Shown: piece after piece, positions 27,379-35,098 of the stretch
Layout of the letters: the number at the start of each line of letters is the position of its first letter
How positions within the stretch are numbered: position 1 is the stretch's first letter
Source: an uncultured Bacteroidota bacterium
GTDB lineage: Bacteria; Bacteroidota; Bacteroidia; Flavobacteriales; BACL11
DNA: 37,324 nucleotides
Assembly (NCBI GenBank): GCA_902627575.1
Contig: CACOJQ010000012.1
Span: forward strand, 1-37,324
Direction of reading: 5' to 3'
Program-made: the position numbers and the translations under genes
The notes under the pieces: generated by a model
What the model saw: only the letters and a program-made list of their open reading frames with translations
Told to the model about the DNA's origin: nothing
The model's database searches: none

Positions 27379-28386
27379 TTAGGGCAGCTTATGCAAGCAA
27401 TAATGTTGCCATTTATCTATTAGTTGTTGCATATCTTTAGGTAAATTGGAATCAAAACTAACAAAATTACCAGTTGTTGGATGTTTAAATGCAAGCGACT
27501 TTGCGTGTAAAGCCTGTCTATTGCAAACCTTAAAGCAATTTTGAACAAACTGCTTATACTTATTAAATGTTGTACCTTTTAAAATTATATCTCCCCCATA
27601 ATCAACATCATTAAATATTGGGTGTCCAAAGTGTTTAAAATGTGTTCTGATTTGATGAGTGCGACCTGTTTCTAATCTACATTCAACCAATGTAGTATAT
27701 CCAAATCTTTTTAAAACCTTATAATGAGTAATTGCATGCTTTCCATAATTTTCTTCTATAAATACACTCATTATTTTCCTATTTTTTAAGCTTCTAGCTA
27801 TGTTTCCAGTAATAGTACCTGTATCATCTTTTAAATCACCCCAAACAAGTGCAATATACTTACGCTTTATAGTCCTATTTAAAAATTGCTTTGTTAGACT
27901 GTTCATTGCAATATCAGTTTTAGCAACAACTAAAATACCTGATGTGTTTTTATCCAGTCTGTGGACTAAGCCAGGACGTTCATCCTCGCCAATATTAGGT
28001 AAGTTATCAAAATGAAATTTTAAAGCATTAACCAAAGTTCCGTCCCTGTTTCCAAAACCAGGGTGAACCACCATTCCAGCTACTTTATTTATGATTAAAA
28101 AAACATCATCTTCATATATAATATTTAAAGGAATATCTTGTGGAACTAGTTCTTTTTCCTCTTTGGGATAATTATATAAGACAGTTACGACATCTGCAGG
28201 TTTTACTTTATAATTTGCCTTAATTATTTTGTCATTTACTAATACATTACCTTCCTTAATAAGTTGCTGAATTTTACTTCTTGTTGTAAATTCTATGAAA
28301 TTTAATAAAAAGAGATCAATTCTAAGTGGGTTTTGTCCTTTATCAGCAATAAATTTATAGTGTTCAAAGCCTTTCTTTTCAGACAT
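27379..28386 (-). CDS. rluD: RluD-type pseudouridine synthase
   Basis: The 335-residue enzyme has an S4 RNA-binding domain at about 20-75 (LRIDLFLLNF, then IQQLIKEGNVLVND). The catalytic domain has H142-R-L-D145 in LVHRLDKNTSGILVVAKTD, IKRKYIALVWG and GRTHQIRTHFKHFGHP. In E. coli, RluD modifies U1911, U1915 and U1917 in helix 69 of 23S rRNA, and the same target is likely here. RluC-type activity is the alternative. The ATG shares a base with the T9SS gene's stop (TAATG). The order PASTA protein, T9SS protein and rluD, with ddl divergent, has the look of the ddl-PASTA-rluD cluster known in Bacteroidota. Confidence 0.9.
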   Translation of the reverse strand: MSEKKGFEHYKFIADKGQNPLRIDLFLLNFIEFTTRSKIQQLIKEGNVLVNDKIIKANYKVKPADVVTVLYNYPKEEKELVPQDIPLNIIYEDDVFLIINKVAGMVVHPGFGNRDGTLVNALKFHFDNLPNIGEDERPGLVHRLDKNTSGILVVAKTDIAMNSLTKQFLNRTIKRKYIALVWGDLKDDTGTITGNIARSLKNRKIMSVFIEENYGKHAITHYKVLKRFGYTTLVECRLETGRTHQIRTHFKHFGHPIFNDVDYGGDIILKGTTFNKYKQFVQNCFKVCNRQALHAKSLAFKHPTTGNFVSFDSNLPKDMQQLIDKWQHYCLHKLP

Positions 28387-30173
28387 TATTGCAATATAAT
28401 TTTTTTATACTCTCTTTTGTTATTCTGAAGGATTTCAATAAAATATATACCAGAAGAAAAATCGTTTAAATCTAATTTTGTTAATGAACTTTTAGAAAAT
28501 ATTTTTTTTTGCATAACACCATCAATCGAGAATACTCTAATTATACAATTATTTTCTACAGTTTGTATAAAACAATATGTGTCAACAGGGTTAGGATATA
28601 TTTGAGTATCAAAATAAAAATCTTCTTCTGATGAAACAATTGGCTTCATACTAAGAACGGGTCTAATCATCCAACTTCCTAAATAAGAAGATTGATTCCA
28701 TCCAGAACCAATATTATAAAACATGTAAGAATTTGATACATTATTTTTATCAAGACCAATATTTAATAAATCTTCAGTACTTTGCTCCCATCCAACATAA
28801 AAGGTTCCAACCAACATAAAAGGTTCATCTATTAAATATGTATAGTAGTTACCATTTTGTGTATGATATGGAAAAACTTCCTGCTGATATAATATATTTC
28901 CTGAAGAAGATAAATCATCCCATACTGTTAATTTAAACGGTATATCATTAACTGAATCCAACATATGAGGAAAATACATTTGTATCGCTCGCAAAGTATC
29001 AGGCCTATTTAATTTAAACTCGTATGCTATTTGAGCACCACTAACATTAATACCATACGCAGACTCGGCGGTTCCATCGTCATATGCAAAATGAGAATGA
29101 AAATTCTGAACATAAATTAATGTGTCATTTAATTTATTATCGGAAGAATTAGTTCCCAAAATATTTTCAACTAAAAAACTTGCACTATCCATTTCAAAAG
29201 AATTAAAAATATTACTTTGTATAAGTATTGGAGGATCTGTAAAAGAAAAATTACCAATTTGATAATAATCTAAAACTGTTACATTTCTGCTAACACCAAT
29301 TAATGGATAATGATAAATTTGATTACCATTATTAAATACATTAAATTGATAATCAATATTTGATGCAGCATCATTATTTCTTAATAAAATATCAATTGAG
29401 TCTTTCAATTCATCAGTTTCATTATTTAAAAAATGAGACCAAGGCATTTCTTGATATCTTTTTAAAAAAGATGGGGAACTATAAACAAAAGATGCATCAT
29501 TTAATTGCGAGGTATCTGCAACTGATTGCAGCTCATCAATTTTAACATAATCAACATGCCAATGATCAAAATTACCCGAAACAGTTGCATAATTAACAAA
29601 TCTAAACTGAAATTGATCAAATAAAAATCTAGTCTGATTAATAACTTTAACAACTTTAGTAAAATCTTCTGAAATTGTATCTTCAGAAACCCAAACGGTT
29701 TCCCATTCTGCGCTATCATTCTTAAATTCTAAAATTAGCTTATCTAAAGATTCAGGGGCATCGCCTAAACCTTTAGCTTGATAAAAAAATAAAAAATATG
29801 CAGAAGAAACAGTAGATAAATCAATATTTTTAGACAGTAACGTATCAGAAGGCTCTGAAGAATTAGAAGAAAAATCTCTGGCAAATCCATTTTCATCCAA
29901 ACCATCAAATGTAATTACTCCAATTGTAGGCGGATTTATTGGATATGTTCTATTTACATATACTGTACTGTACTGCCATAAGTCTGTACTAACTAAATAA
30001 GAATCATATGAAAAATCGTCAATAAAAGGAAGGGATAAACTTGAATTGCTATTATTGTATGTAAATTTAAAATTACGCAGGTAGGGGTTGTGAACTAAAT
30101 CTGTAATAATTTCTTGAGAAGCTAAAGAAAAACTAATTAAAAAAACATAAATAAAAACTAATTTTTTAATCAT
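28386..30173 (-). CDS. T9SS-exported protein of unknown function
   Basis: The 595-residue protein has a signal peptide (MIKKLVFIYVFLISFSLASQ) and ends in a type-A sorting domain of about 75 residues (YPNPVDTYCFIQ, IRVFSIDGVMQKK, DFSSGIYFIEIL, KKIIL). Between them lie beta-rich segments, including FIDDFSYDSYL and FQFRFVNYATVSGNFDHWHVDYVKI at about 195-215, quoted in part, which resemble the jelly-roll lead of many T9SS cargo proteins. No catalytic motif is visible. It overlaps the PASTA gene upstream by 8 bp and rluD downstream by 1 bp. It is thus inserted between two conserved housekeeping genes. A surface-structural role is inferred. Confidence 0.85.
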   Translation of the reverse strand: MIKKLVFIYVFLISFSLASQEIITDLVHNPYLRNFKFTYNNSNSSLSLPFIDDFSYDSYLVSTDLWQYSTVYVNRTYPINPPTIGVITFDGLDENGFARDFSSNSSEPSDTLLSKNIDLSTVSSAYFLFFYQAKGLGDAPESLDKLILEFKNDSAEWETVWVSEDTISEDFTKVVKVINQTRFLFDQFQFRFVNYATVSGNFDHWHVDYVKIDELQSVADTSQLNDASFVYSSPSFLKRYQEMPWSHFLNNETDELKDSIDILLRNNDAASNIDYQFNVFNNGNQIYHYPLIGVSRNVTVLDYYQIGNFSFTDPPILIQSNIFNSFEMDSASFLVENILGTNSSDNKLNDTLIYVQNFHSHFAYDDGTAESAYGINVSGAQIAYEFKLNRPDTLRAIQMYFPHMLDSVNDIPFKLTVWDDLSSSGNILYQQEVFPYHTQNGNYYTYLIDEPFMLVGTFYVGWEQSTEDLLNIGLDKNNVSNSYMFYNIGSGWNQSSYLGSWMIRPVLSMKPIVSSEEDFYFDTQIYPNPVDTYCFIQTVENNCIIRVFSIDGVMQKKIFSKSSLTKLDLNDFSSGIYFIEILQNNKREYKKIILQ

Positions 30174-31023
30174 TTTTATTTAAATAACCGTTAAACATAG
30201 TATCATTTTCTAAAGAACAAAATGTGAAGTACAAGTCTACATAATCACCAATTTTTACTTTTTTTCCAAACTTTGGAACTTGATCATATATAATAATTGA
30301 ATCTGATGCAAACATCAAGGTATCATTAATGATTGAGAATTTTTCTCCATCAAATAATTGTACTAAACCAATATTCAGTCTATTGGTCTTAACTTGCAAT
30401 TCAGCTTCATTTCTAAATAAGCCGATAAGATTTGGCATTTCAACGCTTTTAGCTCCTAAACCAGAGCCAATTGTTAAATTTATTATTGTTCCCTCAAGTA
30501 ATTTTTGATCAAATGTAACTTTGTTGTTTGTCCCTTTAATCATTGCATTTAGAACTCTACCCTCCGCCATATTAGGTTGAAAAGTTAAATCTCCAATATT
30601 AAACCCTTTATTTTTTAGCTCATTTATAGCTTGATAATATGGCAAATCAATTATGTTAGGAAAATTAACAGTTCTATTATATAGAGAATTAATTTTTAAC
30701 TTAATCTTTCTTCCAGGCTTAACTTCAGTATTTGGCAAAGGATATTGACTAAGAATTACGCCTCTTTGTTTAGCTCTATTGTAACCAGTATCTGTGATTT
30801 CAAATTGAACTTCAATCTCCCCAACTACTTGATCAAGGTCATTGTAATATACATTTTCAAAATTAGGAACTTTGACTGCATCTCCTTTATTTGTATAAAA
30901 ATCTAAATATTTATACCATATAAAAAATAATAGAAAAAGTGTTAAAAATGAAAAAGATAAATGTTTTAAAAATATCCTGTAAGTATAAATCAAACCAATT
31001 ATATTTTTAAATATTTTACTCAT
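30166..31023 (-). CDS. PASTA-domain membrane protein
   Basis: The 285-residue protein has a short cytoplasmic start, one membrane helix at about 18-40 (HLSFSFLTLFLLFFIWYKYL) and three PASTA repeats: VKVPNFENVYYNDLDQVV at about 50, VNFPNIIDLPYYQAINELK at about 120, and VEMPNLIGLFRNEAELQVK at about 190. PASTA domains bind muropeptides or beta-lactams in Ser/Thr kinases and PBPs. Here no kinase or transpeptidase domain is attached, as is usual in Bacteroidota. I chose ATG 31023 (MSKIFKNIIG), not TTG 31032, because the -7 box is at 31030-31037. It lies divergent to ddl, which fits a role in peptidoglycan. Confidence 0.9.
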   Translation of the reverse strand: MSKIFKNIIGLIYTYRIFLKHLSFSFLTLFLLFFIWYKYLDFYTNKGDAVKVPNFENVYYNDLDQVVGEIEVQFEITDTGYNRAKQRGVILSQYPLPNTEVKPGRKIKLKINSLYNRTVNFPNIIDLPYYQAINELKNKGFNIGDLTFQPNMAEGRVLNAMIKGTNNKVTFDQKLLEGTIINLTIGSGLGAKSVEMPNLIGLFRNEAELQVKTNRLNIGLVQLFDGEKFSIINDTLMFASDSIIIYDQVPKFGKKVKIGDYVDLYFTFCSLENDTMFNGYLNKND

Positions 31024-31029
31024 GAGACG

Positions 31030-31037
31030 CAAACATA
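31030..31037 (-). promoter_or_regulatory. -7 box of the PASTA operon
   Basis: Minus-strand TATGTTTG matches TAnnTTTG exactly and ends 6 bp before ATG 31023, so a leaderless mRNA is predicted. Confidence 0.5.
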
Positions 31038-31116
31038 CAAAGAAATAAAATAGAATCTTTAATAATAAAAAAATTAAAAAATACTACAATAAATAAATTT
31101 AATTATAAAAATAAGT

Positions 31117-31124
31117 TAAGTTTG
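31117..31124 (+). promoter_or_regulatory. -7 box of ddl
   Basis: TAAGTTTG matches the consensus exactly and ends 11 bp before ATG 31136. It lies in a 112-bp divergent gap shared with the PASTA operon. Confidence 0.55.
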
Positions 31125-31135
31125 TTAAAATTAAA

Positions 31136-32080
31136 ATGGAGACAATAGCAATTTTAACTGGTGGAGATTCTGCTGAAAAAAGTATTTCTCTAAAAAGTGC
31201 AGAAAATGTATTAAAACACTTGGATAAAAATAAGTATAGTGGCTACATAGTAAATTTAAATGATAATAAATATAGTTGTGAAGGTATTAAACTTGAATTA
31301 TCAGATTTTTCCTTTAAAATAAATAACAGAAAAATAAAGTTTGATAAAATTTTTATTGCTCTTCATGGCCCACCTGCAGAAAACGGATTGATTCAAAATT
31401 ATTTTGACAAAATAAATATTCCATATACTTCATGCAACGCAAATATTTCTGCAATTACTTTTAACAAATTTAAATGCAATAAAAAATTAAATGAATATGG
31501 TTTTAAAACAGCAAAATCTTTGCTGATAATTTCGGAAAATGAAATTGATTTAAAGAATAATATTAACCTACCATGTTTTGTAAAGCCTAATCAATGTGGA
31601 TCAAGTTATGGAATTACTAAAGTTAAAAATATAGATGAATTCAAAAATGCTATAAACCTTGCAAAAAGATATGATTCAGAAATCATGATTGAAGAAAGTA
31701 TTAATGGAATTGAAGTTAGTTGTGGGGTATTTAAAGATAAAAAACAAATAATTTCTCTTCCAGTTACTGAAATAATTAGCCACAATGATTTCTTTGACTA
31801 CGAAGCAAAATACTTGGGTGAATCTGATGAGATTACTCCTGCAAGATTACCAGATAAAATATATTTAGAAGTACAAAATATCACAAGAAACATATATTCT
31901 AAAATGAAGTTATCAGGTTTTTGTAGAGTAGATTACATTATACAAAATAGCATTCCGCATGTTATTGAAATCAACACAATTCCAGGATTATCTGAAAACA
32001 GTATAATACCTCAACAATTGAGATATGCAAATATTAGTCTTAAAGATTTTTTCTCACTATGTTTAATCAACATTAATTAA
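31136..32080 (+). CDS. ddl: D-alanine--D-alanine ligase
   Basis: Ddl joins two D-alanines with ATP to give the dipeptide end of the peptidoglycan stem. The 314-residue ATP-grasp enzyme has the usual length. Visible motifs are GGDSAEKSISLKSAEN near 8-23, with the conserved Glu, then HGPPAENGLIQNYFD near 78-92. CFVKPNQCGSSYGITKV follows near 145-161, and GFCRVDYI with EINTIPGLSENS near the end. HGPPAENG replaces the more common HGxxGE[ND]G, a mild variation. It faces the PASTA-rluD operon, and the next gene has its own -7 box 34 bp on. Confidence 0.95.
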   Translation: METIAILTGGDSAEKSISLKSAENVLKHLDKNKYSGYIVNLNDNKYSCEGIKLELSDFSFKINNRKIKFDKIFIALHGPPAENGLIQNYFDKINIPYTSCNANISAITFNKFKCNKKLNEYGFKTAKSLLIISENEIDLKNNINLPCFVKPNQCGSSYGITKVKNIDEFKNAINLAKRYDSEIMIEESINGIEVSCGVFKDKKQIISLPVTEIISHNDFFDYEAKYLGESDEITPARLPDKIYLEVQNITRNIYSKMKLSGFCRVDYIIQNSIPHVIEINTIPGLSENSIIPQQLRYANISLKDFFSLCLININ

Positions 32081-32085
32081 AATAA

Positions 32086-32093
32086 TATATTTG
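32086..32093 (+). promoter_or_regulatory. -7 box of the SPOR membrane protein gene
   Basis: TATATTTG matches the consensus exactly and ends 21 bp before ATG 32115, in the gap after ddl. Confidence 0.5.
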
Positions 32094-32114
32094 CAATCCT
32101 AATTTTATTATATT

Positions 32115-32663
32115 ATGAGTAAGAAAACAAAAGAAGAAAAATTAAATATTCTTCATGATAGATTGGCAGAAATAAAAGAAAAGAACACTGAAAAAAAAGA
32201 AACTCAAAACAATATAGCTGAAGATATAAATTCAGAAAACAATAATAAAAATATAGAGCAAAATAGATCTAGTAATAAACTATGGTTTGGGATTTTATCA
32301 ATTTTTTTTATTGTCGTATTCTTCTTCATATTCAAAAATACAGACATATTTTCTCCAACAGAAAATATAGCGAATAAAGAAAATGATGTTGTCAATGATA
32401 TAAAACCCATAATACAATATAATCTTGAATACAAAGGAGACAATATTGTAATTTTAGAAAAATTTAAAAATGAAAATTCTGCCAAAGCATATGTCAACGA
32501 TCTTAATATTAAAGGATTTAAGTCAAGCTACTTTTATTTACCAAACAAATCAGACAGCAAAGAAAAAGTCTTTATAGTATTTATTGGCCCTTATGATAGC
32601 AATGAAGAGGCAAATCAGTGGATTAAAAATATCAAAACAGATTATAGAATTATTAAATTATAG
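32115..32663 (+). CDS. SPOR-domain bitopic membrane protein
   Basis: The 182-residue protein has a charged cytoplasmic start of about 55 residues. One membrane helix follows at 56-74 (LWFGILSIFFIVVFFFIFK), then a linker and a C-terminal SPOR-like domain at about 110-182. That domain shows ENSAKAYVNDLNIKGFKSSY and VFIVFIGPYDSNEEANQWI, the alternating beta-alpha pattern of the family. This is the FtsN-like plan: a single helix and a periplasmic domain that binds denuded septal peptidoglycan. It sits beside ddl, in line with cell-wall work. The link to division is inferred. Its stop is 14 bp from that of rny on the other strand. Confidence 0.82.
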   Translation: MSKKTKEEKLNILHDRLAEIKEKNTEKKETQNNIAEDINSENNNKNIEQNRSSNKLWFGILSIFFIVVFFFIFKNTDIFSPTENIANKENDVVNDIKPIIQYNLEYKGDNIVILEKFKNENSAKAYVNDLNIKGFKSSYFYLPNKSDSKEKVFIVFIGPYDSNEEANQWIKNIKTDYRIIKL

Positions 32664-32677
32664 TAATACTAAACAAT

Positions 32678-34207
32678 TTACTTGGCATAACTCACTGCAC
32701 GTGTCTCTCTAATAACAGTTACTTTAACCTGACCCGGATATGTCATTTCATTTTGAATCTTATCTGAAATTTGAAAAGACAATTTTGATGCCATATCATC
32801 ATTAACTTTTTCACTTTCAACAACAACTCTTAATTCTCTTCCAGCTTGAATTGCATACGAATTTGAAACTCCAGGATATCCCATAGCAGTTTCCTCTAAC
32901 TCTTTTATTCTCTTAATATATTCATCAACAATTGCTCTACGTGCTCCTGGTCTGGCTCCAGATACACCATCGCAAACTTGTACTAACGGTGATATTAAAG
33001 AAGTCATTTCAATTTCGTCATGATGAGCACCGATTGCATTACAAACCTCATTTTTTTCTCCAAATTTTTCTGCCATTTTCATTCCAATTATTGCATGTGG
33101 TGTTTCAGCATCATCTGCTGAAACTTTTCCGATATCATGTAATAAACCAGCTCTTTTGGCATATTGAGTATTTAATCCAAGTTCTGCTGCCATTGTAGCA
33201 CATAAATTAGCAGTTTCTCTTGAGTGTTGTAATAAATTTTGACCGTACGAAGATCTGTAACGCATTCTTCCTACCATTTTAATTAATTCTGGATGTAAAC
33301 CATGAATACCTAAATCTATTGTAGTTTTCTTACCAATTTGAATAATTTCATCTTCAATTTCATTTTTAGTTTTACTTACAACCTCTTCAATCCTTGCTGG
33401 ATGAATCCTTCCATCAGTAACTAATTTATGCAGAGATAAACGAGCAATTTCTCTTCTTACAGAATCAAAGCAAGATATGATAATTGCTCCAGGGGTATCA
33501 TCAACAATAATATCCACGCCTGTAGCTGCCTCTAATGCTCTTATATTCCTCCCTTCTCTTCCAATAATTCTACCTTTAACGGCATCATTATCAATATTAA
33601 AAACAGAAACAGAATTCTCAATAGCTTCTTCAGTTGCGATTCTTTGTATAGTCTGTATAACAATTTTGCGGGCATCTTGCTTTGCTGTTAATTTTGCTTC
33701 TTCAATGGTTTTTTGAATAATATCCAAAGCTTCAGTTTTTGCTTTATCTTTTAGTGTTTCTATTAACTGCTCTTTAGCCTGCTCAGCTGATAAATTAGAA
33801 ATTTGTTCTAAGTCTTCAACTTGCCTTTTGTGAAGCTTATCTAGTTCATCTTCTTTCTTTTCTAAAATTGATTTTTGAACTTGTATACTAGACTGTATTT
33901 GTTTAATCTTGGAATCCTTCTTATTTACTTCAGCTAATTTTTGATTTAAGGTATTTTCTTTTTGTTTAACTCTTTGAGAAGCATTATTAATATCATTATT
34001 CTTTTTTACTATTTCCTTCTCATGTTCTGCTTTTAACTCTATGAACTTTTCTTTGGCTTGTAAAATTTTTTCTTTTCGTATTTGTTCTGCTTCTTTCTTA
34101 GCATCTTCAATTATCAAGTTTGATTTTGATTTATTTTTGATTTTTATTAAAAGAAAATAAGAAAAAGCACCTACAAAAGCTCCTATAATTCCAATAACTA
34201 TTTCCAT
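32678..34207 (-). CDS. rny: Ribonuclease Y
   Basis: RNase Y is a membrane-bound endoribonuclease that starts mRNA decay. The 509-residue protein has the normal order. One N-terminal helix ([19 protein letters not shown]) is followed by a long coiled coil at about 25-190. A KH domain near 205-270 has [16 protein letters not shown]. The HD domain near 325-420 has [16 protein letters not shown] and [13 protein letters not shown]. The ending [19 protein letters not shown] is typical. A 209-bp gap separates it from zapA, and the 6S-like RNA fills most of that gap. Its transcript may therefore run through the RNA gene or begin near its 3' end, where I see no clear promoter. Confidence 0.97.
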   Translation of the reverse strand: MEIVIGIIGAFVGAFSYFLLIKIKNKSKSNLIIEDAKKEAEQIRKEKILQAKEKFIELKAEHEKEIVKKNNDINNASQRVKQKENTLNQKLAEVNKKDSKIKQIQSSIQVQKSILEKKEDELDKLHKRQVEDLEQISNLSAEQAKEQLIETLKDKAKTEALDIIQKTIEEAKLTAKQDARKIVIQTIQRIATEEAIENSVSVFNIDNDAVKGRIIGREGRNIRALEAATGVDIIVDDTPGAIIISCFDSVRREIARLSLHKLVTDGRIHPARIEEVVSKTKNEIEDEIIQIGKKTTIDLGIHGLHPELIKMVGRMRYRSSYGQNLLQHSRETANLCATMAAELGLNTQYAKRAGLLHDIGKVSADDAETPHAIIGMKMAEKFGEKNEVCNAIGAHHDEIEMTSLISPLVQVCDGVSGARPGARRAIVDEYIKRIKELEETAMGYPGVSNSYAIQAGRELRVVVESEKVNDDMASKLSFQISDKIQNEMTYPGQVKVTVIRETRAVSYAK

Positions 34208-34226
34208 ATTATTAATTTTTAATTAC

Positions 34227-34405
34227 TAAAAATCCCGTATTAAAGGATGGATAAACTCCAAAAAAACATTTATAGGGTAGCTGAAAAATTGCAAACTTCC
34301 ACTGTCTTAAAAGAATCCGCAAGGATTGAGGCCTGTTTTTAAAATTTCAAGTCAAACCCTAATTATAATAGTGTTGAGTTTAACAAAAATTAATACGGGA
34401 TAGTT
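34227..34405 (-). ncRNA. ssrS: 6S-like RNA (6S-Flavo type), about 175 nt
   Basis: The gap between zapA and rny folds as a long closed rod. The 5' end ATCCCGTATTAA (34401-34390) pairs exactly with TTAATACGGGAT (34243-34232), followed by a U-run. Further in, TAAACTC (34382-34376) pairs with GAGTTTA (34258-34252), and TAGGGT pairs with ACCCTA. A terminal hairpin AATCC-TTGC-GGATT caps a central bubble. Closing stem, internal bubble and apical stem are the shape of 6S RNA, which mimics an open promoter and holds RNA polymerase. A 6S-Flavo family is known from Bacteroidota. In E. coli, ssrS also lies just downstream of zapA. The ends are approximate, and no covariance search was possible. Confidence 0.75.
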
Positions 34406-34416
34406 TATAAAAAGAG

Positions 34417-34710
34417 CTATTTTAATGTATTATTTAAAACTGCATGAATATTTGTTAACTTTTCAGTTAAACCATCATCTTCCACAATTGTTTTATTATC
34501 CATAGATTCAGATTTTGAAGCATATTCTATTAGACACATTGCTAATAAATCTTGTTTGTCTTTAATAGCATAGTTATTTTCATAAAATTTAAGTCTCTCT
34601 TCGATTTTTTTAACAGCATTTCTAATAAACTCCTCAGAGCTACGATCAATCTTAAGAGGATAAATTCTATTAGCTATATGTAACTTAATTGATAACTTTT
34701 CGCTCTTCAA
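34417..34710 (-). CDS. zapA: Cell division protein ZapA
   Basis: ZapA binds FtsZ filaments and stabilises the Z ring. The 97-residue protein has the family pattern: LSIKLHIANRIYPLKIDRSSEEFIRNA at about 6-32, quoted here in part as IANRIYPLKI, then a helix VKKIEERLKFYEN and a C-terminal helix DLLAMCLIEYASK. Length fits. The start must be TTG 34710. An in-frame stop lies three codons upstream, and no ATG occurs before the conserved first strand. It follows the coiled-coil gene by 5 bp and precedes the 6S-like RNA. Confidence 0.9.
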   Translation of the reverse strand: MKSEKLSIKLHIANRIYPLKIDRSSEEFIRNAVKKIEERLKFYENNYAIKDKQDLLAMCLIEYASKSESMDNKTIVEDDGLTEKLTNIHAVLNNTLK

Positions 34711-34715
34711 CCTAA

Positions 34716-34997
34716 TTAATTATTTAATAATGCAATACATTTATCTATCTCCCGTACATACTCATTAATCTTTAATCTTGTTGATTTAATTTCATCTTGA
34801 TCTCTATCAACATTCTTAGTGATATTCATGAGTTTCACCTTGTTTTGTAAATCTAAAATTTTATTATTTTTTTCATCTAAAACAAGTTGTAAATCATTAT
34901 TCTTCTTTAGTAAATTTGTATTCTCAATTTTTAATTGATTATATTTATCAATTAACCTCCTTGTCTTAATTTCAATGGAATCTATTAACTGCTTCAC
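34716..34997 (-). CDS. Small coiled-coil protein upstream of zapA
   Basis: The 93-residue protein is almost wholly helical, with heptad-like spacing (KIENTNLLKKNNDLQLVLDE at 23-42, DLQNKVKLMNITKN after it). It ends in REIDKCIALLN. It begins with GTG 34997, and an in-frame TAA lies seven codons upstream, so no ATG is available. The place directly before zapA and the size suggest a ZapB-like or other division-ring cofactor, but sequence identity to a known family is not claimed. A -7 box lies 27 bp upstream. Confidence 0.75.
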   Translation of the reverse strand: MKQLIDSIEIKTRRLIDKYNQLKIENTNLLKKNNDLQLVLDEKNNKILDLQNKVKLMNITKNVDRDQDEIKSTRLKINEYVREIDKCIALLNN

Positions 34998-35024
34998 TTT
35001 AGATAAATAATAATTTTATTGTTA

Positions 35025-35032
35025 CAAACTTA
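35025..35032 (-). promoter_or_regulatory. -7 box of the coiled-coil/zapA unit
   Basis: Minus-strand TAAGTTTG matches TAnnTTTG exactly and ends 27 bp before GTG 34997. The 6S-like RNA and rny may also be served by it. Confidence 0.5.
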
Positions 35033-35067
35033 AATATTTTAAACATAATATTACATTTTTTTGATGT

Positions 35068-35075
35068 TATATTTG
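35068..35075 (+). promoter_or_regulatory. -7 box of the M23 peptidase gene
   Basis: TATATTTG matches the consensus exactly and ends 23 bp before ATG 35099. It is divergent to the zapA promoter. Confidence 0.55.
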
Positions 35076-35098
35076 TAGAAGTAATTAATATTAATCAA

